Shown in pieces: positions 34,395-46,552 of a stretch of DNA of 64,000 nucleotides. A model generated the notes under the pieces. The model was not told the origin of the DNA. It searched no databases and saw nothing but the letters and a program-made list of their open reading frames with translations. This stretch comes from Rhodovulum sp. (GTDB lineage: Bacteria; Pseudomonadota; Alphaproteobacteria; Rhodobacterales; Rhodobacteraceae). The stretch's first letter is position 1, and the number at the start of each line of letters is the position of its first letter. Position numbers and translations under genes: made by a program. The stretch is taken from contig JACKKC010000008.1 in the NCBI GenBank assembly GCA_020637615.1, positions 1 to 64,000 on the forward strand. Direction: 5' to 3'.

Positions 34395-34540
34395 CGCGGA
34401 CTACCCACCGGCGACGGAACCCCACACCCCGCGACCTCCGCGCTCGCGCGCTCCAACCGACGAACCGGCGCGAGGCGATGCCTCGCTGTCGCCGGTTCGG
34501 GTTGTCCCTGGCCGACCGAGCCATCCGGATGTCGCCGATT
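34395..34540 (-). repeat. Dispersed intergenic repeat family A, copy A3 (truncated)
   Basis: Read on the minus strand this matches the first ~140 bases of A1 (GACATCCGG, CCCGAACCGGC, GCGAGGCATCGCCTCGC, GCCGGTTCGTCGGTTGGAGC, GGTGGGTAGTCCGCG). It lacks the distal CG-rich arm and the GGATTTG...CAAATCC end. It lies in the 349-base convergent gap between the outer membrane protein gene and pccR. The other ~200 bases show nothing I recognise. Confidence 0.7.
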
Positions 34541-34561
34541 TCAAGCGGCGGGGATCCCGGC

Positions 34562-35962
34562 CTAACCGATCCGGTAGGGCAGCAGGCCGCGCTCGTCGGG
34601 GTCGACGGTGAGCGGTCGTTCGAGCGGCGGGACGGCGCGCTGGTGGCAGTCGCGCCGCTCGCAGATGCGGCAGGAGACGCCGATCGGCTGGTAGGCGGCG
34701 TCGTTGCGCATGTCGAGATCGTCGGCATAGACCAGCGCGCCGGCATGGGCGATCTCGCAGCCGAGGCCGATCGCGTAGCGCCGCACCGGCGCGCGGAAGC
34801 TGCCGCCGGGCTTGGAGACGTCGCGCGCGAGGCAGAGATAGCGCGCGCCGTCCGGGGTCTCGGCCAGCTGCCGCAGGAAGCGGCCCGGGGTCTCGAAGGC
34901 CCGATGCACGTTCCACAAGGGGCAGGCGCTGCCGAAGCGGGCGAATTGCAGCCGCGTGGCGGAATGGCGCTTGGTGATGGTGCCGGCCTGGTCCACGCGC
35001 ACGAAAAAGAAGGGCACGCCCTTGGCGCCGGGGCGCTGCAGGGTGGAAAGGCGCTGGGCGACCTGCTCGATGGAGGCCTGGAATTCGAGCGCCAGCGCCT
35101 CGATGTCGTGGCGCGCCGCGCCGGCGCGCTCGAGGAAGCGGCCATAGGGCAGGAGGGCGGCGCCGGCGAAGTAATTGGCGAGCCCGGTCTTGCAGATCGC
35201 CCGTGCGGCCTCGGTGCGGAAGCGCGCGAGATCGAGCGTCGCCTCGAGCAGGTCGTCGTGCTCGATCATCGCGATCTGGTGCAGCGCCTGGAAGACCTGG
35301 CTCGCCGGGGCAGCCTCAGCGGCGAGGGTCAGCCTGCGCGCCCCGGCGTCGAAGCGGCGCAGCGGCCCGCCGGGCTCGCTCGCGAGGGTGATGCCGTGGC
35401 GCTCGGCGAGCCTGGCCTCGAGCGCGGCGCGGCGGTCGCCGGGGGCGAGCTGCGAGGCCAGGCGTTCGGCGGCGCGGTCGATGGCGTCGATGTAATTGTC
35501 GCAATAGTGGAAGAAGTCGCGCACCTCCTCCCAGGGCAGCGGGCTGAGCGCGCCCTCCTCGCGGCCGATGGCCTCGTTGAGCTGGGCGAGCCGGTCCTGG
35601 GTCTCGCGATGCGCCCGGTGCAGGGTGAGGAAGGCGCGGGCGAAGTTGGGGGCGTTGGAGGCGACGAGCTGGATGTCGCCGGGGGGCGGCGCCATGCCGA
35701 AGACCGGATCGGCCAGGGCCTCGCGCATGTCGGCGACGATGCGCTCGTGGGCGCCGGCGGCGAGCTCGCTCACGTCGACGGCGAATTCCTCGACCAGGGC
35801 GAGGATGACCCGCGCCGAGACCGGGCGATGGTTGTTCTCCATCTGGTTGAGATAGGAGAGCGAGACGCCGAGCCGCGCCGCGTATTCGGCCTGGGTCAGC
35901 CGCAGCCGCGCGCGGATCTCGCGCAGCTTGACCCCGGCATAGAGCTTGGCCTGCTGTGCCAT
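34562..35962 (-). CDS. pccR: PccR/RamB-type XRE regulator of propionyl-CoA metabolism
   Basis: The 466-residue short-chain acyl-CoA regulator has an N-terminal XRE helix-turn-helix (LRLTQAEYAARLGVSLSYLNQMENNHRPVS). A central ImmA/IrrE-like M78 domain region (ASQVFQALHQIAMIEHDDLL) and a C-terminal zinc-finger-like region follow, with clustered Cys near the end (CRICERRDC). This is the ScfR/RamB/PccR layout. In Rhodobacter sphaeroides PccR controls pccB and mcm. Here it is divergent from pccB, with a matching binding site in between. ATG at 35962 (MAQQAKLYAGVKLREIR). Confidence 0.92.
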   Translation of the reverse strand: MAQQAKLYAGVKLREIRARLRLTQAEYAARLGVSLSYLNQMENNHRPVSARVILALVEEFAVDVSELAAGAHERIVADMREALADPVFGMAPPPGDIQLVASNAPNFARAFLTLHRAHRETQDRLAQLNEAIGREEGALSPLPWEEVRDFFHYCDNYIDAIDRAAERLASQLAPGDRRAALEARLAERHGITLASEPGGPLRRFDAGARRLTLAAEAAPASQVFQALHQIAMIEHDDLLEATLDLARFRTEAARAICKTGLANYFAGAALLPYGRFLERAGAARHDIEALALEFQASIEQVAQRLSTLQRPGAKGVPFFFVRVDQAGTITKRHSATRLQFARFGSACPLWNVHRAFETPGRFLRQLAETPDGARYLCLARDVSKPGGSFRAPVRRYAIGLGCEIAHAGALVYADDLDMRNDAAYQPIGVSCRICERRDCHQRAVPPLERPLTVDPDERGLLPYRIG

Positions 35963-35993
35963 GACTTCGCAATATTGCAATTCGCAGCGCACC

Positions 35994-36013
35994 TTTGCAA
36001 TACACTTTGCAAA
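35994..36013. promoter_or_regulatory. Candidate PccR binding site
   Basis: TTTGCAAT-ACAC-TTTGCAAA (35994-36013) matches the reported PccR motif TTTGCAAA-N4-TTTGCAAA at 15 of 16 defined bases. It lies between pccR and pccB, 74 bases before the pccB GTG. Additional TTGCAA-like halves (TTCGCAATATTGCAA, from 35966) lie beside it, nearer pccR. Confidence 0.8.
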
Positions 36014-36087
36014 TCTGCCGATGTCCGCTTGCCGCGGTCCGGGCGATCTGGCAATGCATGCCCCAGGCCGCAGGGGGGAAGGGGCGC

Positions 36088-37620
<1,533 letters not shown>

Positions 37621-37689
37621 GCGGGCGGGCGGGAGTGCGGCGCATGGAAGCGACCAGTCGGGTCGCCGGCCGTCCAGTGGGCCGATGGC

Positions 37690-37915
37690 ATTTGATGCGC
37701 ATCGTCCCCGGCACGACCGTCCCGCCACAAGATGAGGGCAGCGCCCGGCCCGGGAGGGAGCGAAGCGCCCGCGTCGTGCCGGAGGCACGCCTTCGGCGTA
37801 ACGGGGGCGGGGCGGGCGCTGCCCGGCGGTGCCCGCCAGGCCCGATGGCGACACTAGGCGGGCCCGGATCTCGGCCGAACGGGGCTGCGGCGCCAAATGC
37901 GATCTCGCTATGCGT
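37690..37915 (+). repeat. Dispersed intergenic repeat family B, copy B4
   Basis: This copy is full length: ATTTGATGC..., ACGACCGTCCCGCCACAAG, GAGGGCAGCGCCCGG, CGTCGTGCCGGAGGCACGCC, GGGCGGGCGCTGCCCGGCGG, TGCCCGCCAGGCCCGATGG, CGGCCGAACGGGGCTGC and GCCAAATGCGAT. It occupies the 369-base gap between pccB and the next gene, splitting an otherwise compact pcc cluster. Confidence 0.8.
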
Positions 37916-37989
37916 TCCGGCCGCATGCGATGGACAGGCGGCCGGTGGCGCCCTATGTCATGGCATGGCTCGGGACGGGAGCTTACGCC

Positions 37990-38232
37990 ATGCGCCGCCT
38001 CTGGATGTCGCTGCCAAAACTCATTCGCTTCATGCTCGTCCATATCGCGAACGGCATGGTCATCGGCTGCAGCTTCCTTCTGGTGCTGATCTGGTTCGAC
38101 GTCGCCGGGCTGGCGGGGCTGCTCGAGAGCGACACCAGCGGGCTGGCGACCTTCCTGCTCTTCTTCCAGACCGCGCTCACCTTCGGGGCCGTCTCGATGG
38201 GCGTGGCGGTGATGCATCTCGGCGAGGATTGA
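37990..38232 (+). CDS. Small two-span membrane protein of the pcc cluster
   Basis: The 80-residue protein has two hydrophobic helices (ANGMVIGCSFLLVLIWF; FLLFFQTALTFGAVSMGVAVMHL) with a Glu/Asp/Ser loop between, and a basic N-terminus. Small proteins of this kind accompany pcc genes in some Rhodobacterales, as I recall. Function unknown. The start at 37990 (MRRLWMSLPKL) is tentative; the frame extends upstream through the repeat. Confidence 0.65.
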   Translation: MRRLWMSLPKLIRFMLVHIANGMVIGCSFLLVLIWFDVAGLAGLLESDTSGLATFLLFFQTALTFGAVSMGVAVMHLGED

Positions 38233-38284
38233 GGCCGGCGCCGCACCCGGCCGCCGGCGAGCGCGGGACCGCCCGGGGGCGGCC

Positions 38285-38635
38285 ATGCTGAAGCATCGCG
38301 GCTTCCCCGGCCGGCTGCCCGGAACCGACCTGCAGTTCACCATCCGCCGGGCGGCGCGCGACGGTGCGACGCCGCTCAAGGCGCGCGAGCGCTTCGCCGA
38401 CCGCCGGCCCCTCGACCGCGCCGCCGACCGGGAGTTCCTGGCCGCGCTCTGGGCGCAGTTCGGGGCGGAGCCCTTCGAGCGCGGCAATCTCGACGCCGGC
38501 CGGCTCGGCTGGCTCTTCGGGCGCGAGATCCTGCCGGCCGACGACCCCTTCGACCCGGCGAGCTACGAGGCGCGGCTGGTGATCGACGAGGCGCGGGCGC
38601 GCGCGAGTTTTCCGGAAGCCTTCGAGGATGGATGA
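38285..38635 (+). CDS. Hypothetical protein, 116 aa, pcc cluster
   Basis: This soluble, charged protein (MLKHRGFPGRLPGTDLQF...) has no signal or membrane span. It is rich in Arg, Ala and Asp and has a helical middle (LDRAADREFLAALWAQFGAEPF). It lies between the small membrane gene and the lipoprotein gene, before pccA. I do not recognise the family. It is supported mainly by consistent coding bias and tight placement. Confidence 0.6.
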   Translation: MLKHRGFPGRLPGTDLQFTIRRAARDGATPLKARERFADRRPLDRAADREFLAALWAQFGAEPFERGNLDAGRLGWLFGREILPADDPFDPASYEARLVIDEARARASFPEAFEDG

Positions 38636-38702
38636 CGCCGGCATCCGCCCCGTCGCGCTGCGATCCTGCGCCGGGAGGCGCCAACCGAGAGGAAGCGAGA
38701 CG

Positions 38703-38882
38703 ATGAAACGCACCAAGGGACTGGCGAGCCTCGCCGCCGTGCTGATGACCGCCGCCTGCGCAAGCGGCTCGGCCCCCGAGGCCTCGCCCGAGAACCGCGC
38801 GGCGCTGAACGACCAGATGCTGCAGCAGGACAACCTTTCGTCGGGCTTCATCCCGGGCCAGGGCCCGACCATGGGTCCGTGA
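38703..38882 (+). CDS. Small lipoprotein, 59 aa
   Basis: The predicted protein has a basic start (MKRTKG), a hydrophobic stretch (LASLAAVLMTAAC) ending in a lipobox-like TAAC, and a short Pro/Gly-rich mature part (LSSGFIPGQGPTMGP). GAGAGGAAGCGAGACG upstream gives a ribosome site. It is tightly placed 49 bases before pccA. The lipoprotein call is by motif only. Confidence 0.65.
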   Translation: MKRTKGLASLAAVLMTAACASGSAPEASPENRAALNDQMLQQDNLSSGFIPGQGPTMGP

Positions 38883-38931
38883 CGGACCCCCGAGCGAGCG
38901 AGAGGCGGAGCGGAGGAGCGAGCGAGGAACG

Positions 38932-40938
38932 ATGTTCGAGAAGATCCTGATCGCGAATCGGGGCGAGATCGCCTGCCGGGTCATCAAGACCGCCCGGCGG
39001 ATGGGCATCGCGACCGTCGCCGTGCATTCGGACGCCGATGCCCATGCCCTGCATGTGCGCATGGCCGACGAGGCGGTGCATATCGGCCCGGCCCCGGCGA
39101 GCCAGTCCTATATCGTCATCGAGCGCATCCTGGAGGCCCTGCGCGCCACCGGCGCCCAGGCGGTGCATCCGGGCTACGGCTTCCTGTCGGAGCGGGCGGA
39201 TTTCGCGGCGGCGCTGGCGGCGGAGGGTGTCGCCTTCATCGGCCCGCCGGTGGGCGCCATCGAGGCGATGGGCGACAAGATCACCTCGAAGAAGCTCGCC
39301 GCCGAGGCGGGCGTCTCGACGGTGCCGGGCTTCATGGGGCTGATCGACGATGCGGAGCACGCGGCCCGGATCGCCTCCGAGATCGGCTATCCGGTGATGA
39401 TCAAGGCCTCGGCCGGCGGCGGTGGCAAGGGCATGCGCATCGCCTGGGACGAGGCGGAGGCGCGCGAGGGCTTCGAGCGGTCGCGCTCGGAGGCGGCCTC
39501 GAGCTTCGGCGACGACCGCATCTTCATCGAGAAGTTCGTCACCCAGCCGCGGCACATCGAGATCCAGGTGCTCGGCGACAAGCACGGCAATTGCATCTAC
39601 CTGGGCGAGCGGGAATGCTCGATCCAGCGGCGCAACCAGAAGGTCATCGAGGAGGCGCCCTCGCCCTTTCTCGATGCGGAGACGCGCCGGGCGATGGGCG
39701 AGCAGGCCGTCGCGCTCGCCAAGGCGGTGGATTACTGCTCGGCCGGGACGGTGGAATTCATCGTCGACGGCGCGCGCAACTTCTACTTCCTGGAGATGAA
39801 CACCCGGCTGCAGGTCGAGCATCCCGTCACCGAGCTCATCACCGGCATCGATCTCGTCGAGCAGATGATCCGGGTGGCGGCGGGCGAGCGGCTCGCGATC
39901 GCCCAGGACGACGTGACGCTCGACGGCTGGGCGATCGAGAGCCGGCTCTATGCCGAGGATCCCTATCGCAACTTCCTGCCCTCGATCGGCCGGCTCACCC
40001 GCTACCGCCCGCCGGAGGAGATCCGCGAGGCGGCGCGCGTCGTGCGCAACGACACCGGCGTCTTCGAGGGCGGCGAGATCTCGATGTACTACGACCCGAT
40101 GATCGCCAAGCTCTGCACCTGGGCGCCGGACCGCGCCGCCGCGATCGCGGCGATGGGCGTGGCGCTCGACGAATTCGAGGTCGAGGGCATCGGCCACAAC
40201 CTGCCCTTCCTCTCGGCGGTCATGGAGCATCCGCGCTTCCGCTCGGGCGAGATCACCACCGCCTTCATCGCCGAGGAATATCCCGAGGGCTTCGCCGGCG
40301 TGGATCTGCCGGAGGCGGTGCTGCGCGATCTCGCGGCGCTGGCCGTGGCGATCCACCATGCCGGGGAGAAGCGCGCGGCGCGGATCAGCGGCCGTCTCTC
40401 CCATCACGAGCGCCATGTGGGCGACACCTGGGTGGTGGGCATGGCGGGAAGGTCCTGGCCCGCGCGCGTCATCGAGGAGGGCAGCGGCCCGGTGATCGAG
40501 CTCGAGGACGGCGCGCGCCTCACGATCGCCAGCGACCATGCCGGCGCCTTCTGGGATCCGGTGGTGGAGGTCGCGGTGGGCGGGCGGCCGCGCTCGGTCA
40601 AGCTCGACCGCATCCCCGGCGGCTACCGCATGCGCTATCGCGGCGCGGATCTGAAGGTCTCGGTGCGCTCGGCGCGCCATGCGGAGCTGGCCGCGAAGAT
40701 GCCGCAGAAGGCGCCGCCGGACACCTCCAAGCTCCTGCTCTGCCCGATGCCGGGGCTGGTGGTGCGCATCGACGTGGCAGAGGGCGACGAGGTCTTCGAC
40801 GGCCAGTCGCTCGCCATGATCGAGGCGATGAAGATGGAGAACGTGCTGCGCGCCGAGCGCCGGGCGCGGGTCGCGAAGATCCATGCCAAGCCCGGCGACA
40901 GCCTCGCCGTCGACGCCGTCATCCTGGAGTTCGACTAG
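38932..40938 (+). CDS. pccA: Propionyl-CoA carboxylase alpha subunit (biotin carboxylase/BCCP)
   Basis: The 668-residue protein has the biotin carboxylase domain (MFEKILIANRGEIACRVI; ATP-grasp loop KASAGGGGKGM; catalytic block EMNTRLQVEHPVTE) to ~residue 445. A linker/BT region follows. The C-terminal biotinyl domain has the biotin Lys in AMKMEN about 30 residues from the end. It uses ATP and bicarbonate to carboxylate biotin for PccB. The GAACG before ATG at 38932 is weak, but the start matches the family. It is followed by a convergent PepSY gene. Confidence 0.95.
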   Translation: MFEKILIANRGEIACRVIKTARRMGIATVAVHSDADAHALHVRMADEAVHIGPAPASQSYIVIERILEALRATGAQAVHPGYGFLSERADFAAALAAEGVAFIGPPVGAIEAMGDKITSKKLAAEAGVSTVPGFMGLIDDAEHAARIASEIGYPVMIKASAGGGGKGMRIAWDEAEAREGFERSRSEAASSFGDDRIFIEKFVTQPRHIEIQVLGDKHGNCIYLGERECSIQRRNQKVIEEAPSPFLDAETRRAMGEQAVALAKAVDYCSAGTVEFIVDGARNFYFLEMNTRLQVEHPVTELITGIDLVEQMIRVAAGERLAIAQDDVTLDGWAIESRLYAEDPYRNFLPSIGRLTRYRPPEEIREAARVVRNDTGVFEGGEISMYYDPMIAKLCTWAPDRAAAIAAMGVALDEFEVEGIGHNLPFLSAVMEHPRFRSGEITTAFIAEEYPEGFAGVDLPEAVLRDLAALAVAIHHAGEKRAARISGRLSHHERHVGDTWVVGMAGRSWPARVIEEGSGPVIELEDGARLTIASDHAGAFWDPVVEVAVGGRPRSVKLDRIPGGYRMRYRGADLKVSVRSARHAELAAKMPQKAPPDTSKLLLCPMPGLVVRIDVAEGDEVFDGQSLAMIEAMKMENVLRAERRARVAKIHAKPGDSLAVDAVILEFD

Positions 40939-40969
40939 GATGGCGGCGCCCGGCCCGGGCCCCGATGGA

Positions 40970-41227
40970 TCAGCGGCGCGACCAGGTGGCGCCGGTCATC
41001 GGGTCGAGGCGCGCCCGGCCCCGCCGGCCGTTCTGGGTGACGTAGGAGATCTCCCAATAGCCGTCGTCCTCCCATTCGACGTCCCGGATGCTGCGGACCT
41101 CGGGGTTCGCCTCCACATTGGCGATGATCTTCGAGAGCGGCATGCCGTCGGCGGGCGGCAGGCGCTGGGCCACGGCGGGAGCGGCCGCCAGAGCGGCGGC
41201 GAGGGCGAGAACGAGACGGATGGACAT
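40970..41227 (-). CDS. PepSY-domain periplasmic protein
   Basis: The 85-residue exported protein has a signal peptide (LALAAALAAAPAVA-QR). A PepSY-like fold follows (MPLSKIIANVEANPEVRSIRDVEWEDDGYWEISYVT). It ends RLDPMTGATWSRR. PepSY proteins often inhibit or bind proteases or sit near two-component systems. Here it is convergent with pccA. ATG at 41227. Function unknown beyond the fold. Confidence 0.72.
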   Translation of the reverse strand: MSIRLVLALAAALAAAPAVAQRLPPADGMPLSKIIANVEANPEVRSIRDVEWEDDGYWEISYVTQNGRRGRARLDPMTGATWSRR

Positions 41228-41299
41228 GAAGGCACTCCCGATTGCGCGCCGCGACTCGGCGCCGGCAGGGAAGATAGCCTTGCGCTGTCTGGGGCGGAA

Positions 41300-41400
41300 C
41301 CCGTGCGCGCTGCCCGGCGGTGCCCGCCGGGCGAGGTGGTGACGCTGGGTGCGCGCGGAGCTCGGGCTGACGGGGCTGTGTTGTCGAATGCGGCCGGCCA
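41300..41400 (+). repeat. Dispersed intergenic repeat family B, copy B5 (partial)
   Basis: Only the distal half is present: GCGCGCTGCCCGGCGG, TGCCCGCCGGGCGAGGTGG, GGAGCTCGGGCTGACGGGGCTG and TTGTCGAATGC. It lies in the 179-base gap between the PepSY gene and the DUF4174-like gene. Confidence 0.6.
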
Positions 41401-41406
41401 GGCCGC

Positions 41407-41868
41407 TCACTGCCGCCGCGAGCCGGTCTCCTGCCGCCGCGAGGGCATGCGGTCGATGAGGTTGATCAGCTCGCGCGCCGAGGTCGGCGCCGGGCGGCGC
41501 TGGGCGACGGTGCCGTCGATGTCGATGAGCACGAGGTTGAAGCCGCGCGGCCGGAGCGCGGTGCGCAGCGGTCCGTTGGCGGCGGGATCGGTGTCGGTCA
41601 GGATGACCACGTCGCGCTCGGCCAGCTCGTCGGCGCGTTCGTCGAGCATGCGCATCTGCTGCTGGAAGCGCGGATCGTTGGGGGTGTCGGCAAAGACCAC
41701 GATCGGGCGGGCCACCCAGACCAGATCCTCGAGCGCCGGCTGCTCGGGCGCCTCCGCGGCGGCGGATTGCGCCGCGACCGTCGTGGTCTGCAGGGGCGTT
41801 CCCTCCTGGGCCGCGGCCGGGCCGGCCGCGAGCAGGAGGGCGATGGCGATCAGGCGGGCAGGCGGCAT
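41407..41868 (-). CDS. Exported DUF4174-type protein
   Basis: The 153-residue protein has a signal peptide (AIALLLAAGPAAA-QEG), then a thioredoxin-like fold (LVWVARPIVVFADTPNDPRFQQQMRML; DVVILTDTDP; GFNLVLIDIDGTVAQRR). It ends LINLIDRMPSRR. This matches my recollection of DUF4174, a periplasmic family of unknown role. AGGGAGAAG before ATG at 41868 supports the start. It is divergent from mcm. Confidence 0.72.
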   Translation of the reverse strand: MPPARLIAIALLLAAGPAAAQEGTPLQTTTVAAQSAAAEAPEQPALEDLVWVARPIVVFADTPNDPRFQQQMRMLDERADELAERDVVILTDTDPAANGPLRTALRPRGFNLVLIDIDGTVAQRRPAPTSARELINLIDRMPSRRQETGSRRQ

Positions 41869-41991
41869 GAACTTCTCCCTTGGCCCAAGACATAAGCACA
41901 CCGTTGCGGGATGCGAGAGAGAATCGGGGCAATTCGGGCCGCGGGCGGGGATTTTGCGCCGCCCCGGCGTGGCGGGATGAGGAGCGGAGCG

Positions 41992-44124
41992 ATGGGCGAG
42001 GCGGATCTGGCGCGCTGGCGCGAACTGGCGGAGCGCGAGCTGAAGGGCGCGGCGGTGGAGAGCCTCGACTGGGCGACGCCCGAGGGCATCACCGTGCGGC
42101 CGCTCTATACCGGGGCCGATCTGGAGCGCCTCGGGCATCTCGGCAGCCTGCCGGGCCTCGCGCCCTTCACCCGCGGGCCGCGGGCGACGATGTATGCCGG
42201 TCGGCCCTGGACGATCCGGCAATACGCCGGATTCTCGACGGCGGAGGAATCGAACGCCTTCTACCGCAAGGCGCTGGCCGCCGGGCAGCAGGGGGTGAGC
42301 GTCGCCTTCGATCTCGCGACGCATCGCGGCTACGACAGCGACCATGCGCGGGTGGAGGGCGACGTCGGCAAGGCGGGCGTGGCGATCGATTCGGTGGAGG
42401 ACATGAAGATCCTCTTCGACGGCATCCCGCTCGAGAAGGTCTCGGTGTCGATGACCATGAACGGGGCGGTGATCCCGGTGCTGGCGTGCTTCATCGTGGC
42501 CGGCGAGGAGCAGGGGGTGGCGCGGGAGCAGCTCTCGGGGACGATCCAGAACGACATCCTCAAGGAGTTCATGGTCCGCAACACCTATGTCTATCCGCCC
42601 GAGCCCTCCATGCGGATCGTCTCTGACATCATCGCCTATACCGCCGCGGAGATGCCCAAGTTCAACTCGATCTCGATCTCCGGCTACCACATGCAGGAGG
42701 CGGGCGCGAACCTCGTGCAGGAGCTCGCCTTCACGTTGGCGGACGGCCGCGAATACGTGCGCGCGGCGATAGCGGCGGGGATGGACGTGGACGCCTTCGC
42801 CGGGCGGCTGAGCTTCTTCTTTGCCATCGGCATGAACTTCTTCATGGAAGCCGCGAAGCTCCGGGCGGCGCGGCTGCTCTGGCATCGCATCATGTCGGAA
42901 TTCGGGGCGAAGAAGCCCGCGAGCCTGATGCTGCGCACCCATTGCCAGACGAGCGGCGTGAGCCTGCAGGAGCAGGATCCCTACAACAACGTGGTGCGGA
43001 CCGCCTACGAGGCCTTGGCGGCGGTGCTGGGCGGCACCCAGTCGCTGCACACCAATTCCTTCGACGAGGCGATCGCGCTGCCCACCGAATTCTCGGCGCG
43101 GATCGCGCGCAACACCCAGCTGATCCTGCAGCACGAGACCGGGGTGACGCGCGTGGTCGATCCGCTGGCCGGCTCCTATTACGTGGAGAGCCTGACCGCG
43201 GCGCTGGCCGACGAGGCCTGGGCGCTGATCGGCGAGGTCGAGGCGATGGGCGGCATGACCAAGGCGGTGGCGAGCGGCATGCCCAAGCTGCGCATCGAGG
43301 AATCGGCGGCGCGGCGGCAGGCGGCGGTGGACCGCGGCGAGGAGGTGATCGTCGGCGTCAACCGCTACCGGCTGGAGCGGGAGGACGCGATCGACATCCG
43401 CGACGTGGACAATGCCCGCGTGCGCGAGGCGCAGGTGGCGCGGCTCGAGCGGATCCGCGCGACGCGGGACCCGGAGGTCTGGGCGACGGCGATCGAGGGG
43501 CTGGAGCGGACGGCGCGCGAGGGCGGCAACCTGCTGGCGGCGGCGGTCGAGGCGGCGCGCGCACGCGCCACCGTGGGGGAGATATCCGACGCGATGGAGA
43601 AGGTATTCGGGCGGCATCGGGCCGAGGTGAAGACGCTCGCCGGGGTCTATGGCGCGGCCTACGAGGGCGACGCGGGCTTCGCCGCGATCCAGGCGGATGT
43701 GGAGCGATTCGCCGAGGAGGAGGGGCGCCGGCCGCGCATGCTGGTGGTCAAGATGGGCCAGGACGGCCACGACCGCGGCGCCAAGGTCATCGCCACGGCC
43801 TTCGCCGACATCGGCTTCGACGTGGACGTGGGCCCGCTCTTCCAGACGCCCGAGGAGGCGGCGCAGGACGCCATCGACAACGACGTGCATGTGGTGGGGA
43901 TCTCGAGCCAGGCGGCCGGGCACAAGACGCTGGCGCCGAAACTGGTCGCGGCGCTCCGGGCGCAGGGGGCGGAGGAGATCCTGGTGATCTGCGGCGGGGT
44001 GATCCCGCAGCAGGATTACGGCTTCCTCCGGGAGGCGGGGGTGAGCGCGATCTTCGGGCCCGGAACCAACATTCCGCAGGCGGCGCGGGAGATCCTCGAC
44101 CTGATCCGCAGCGCGCGCCGCTGA
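41992..44124 (+). CDS. mcm: Methylmalonyl-CoA mutase
   Basis: The 710-residue adenosylcobalamin-dependent mutase interconverts methylmalonyl-CoA and succinyl-CoA. The N-terminal TIM barrel holds TIRQYAGFSTAEESNAFYRK, RNTYVYPPEPSMRI and LRTHCQTSGVSLQEQDPYNN. The C-terminal B12 domain has the DxHxxG motif GQDGHDRG (the lower axial His). It is a single polypeptide, not a heterodimer. The ATG at 41992 follows GAGGAGCGGAGCG; an in-frame ATG at 41911 would add 27 unusual residues. No epimerase gene is in the window. Confidence 0.96.
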   Translation: MGEADLARWRELAERELKGAAVESLDWATPEGITVRPLYTGADLERLGHLGSLPGLAPFTRGPRATMYAGRPWTIRQYAGFSTAEESNAFYRKALAAGQQGVSVAFDLATHRGYDSDHARVEGDVGKAGVAIDSVEDMKILFDGIPLEKVSVSMTMNGAVIPVLACFIVAGEEQGVAREQLSGTIQNDILKEFMVRNTYVYPPEPSMRIVSDIIAYTAAEMPKFNSISISGYHMQEAGANLVQELAFTLADGREYVRAAIAAGMDVDAFAGRLSFFFAIGMNFFMEAAKLRAARLLWHRIMSEFGAKKPASLMLRTHCQTSGVSLQEQDPYNNVVRTAYEALAAVLGGTQSLHTNSFDEAIALPTEFSARIARNTQLILQHETGVTRVVDPLAGSYYVESLTAALADEAWALIGEVEAMGGMTKAVASGMPKLRIEESAARRQAAVDRGEEVIVGVNRYRLEREDAIDIRDVDNARVREAQVARLERIRATRDPEVWATAIEGLERTAREGGNLLAAAVEAARARATVGEISDAMEKVFGRHRAEVKTLAGVYGAAYEGDAGFAAIQADVERFAEEEGRRPRMLVVKMGQDGHDRGAKVIATAFADIGFDVDVGPLFQTPEEAAQDAIDNDVHVVGISSQAAGHKTLAPKLVAALRAQGAEEILVICGGVIPQQDYGFLREAGVSAIFGPGTNIPQAAREILDLIRSARR

Positions 44125-44236
44125 GGCCGCACGAGGGGCCTTTCGACGCGCCGCAGAAGCGCGCTAGGAAGGAGGGGAGAAAGCGTCGCCCGACCGGGAC
44201 GGCGCTCGCACAGCGAGATGAACGGAGGAAGCTGAG

Positions 44237-46516
<2,280 letters not shown>

Positions 46517-46552
46517 GGAGGACAGAGCGCCCCGGCCTGAAAGGGGGAAGAC

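Noticed and set aside
41407..43923. A leftward open frame of about 840 codons opposite mcm
   Set aside because: Only its last 153 codons (from 41868) look real, as the DUF4174-type protein. The rest lies antisense to mcm and is His/Arg/Asp-rich noise.
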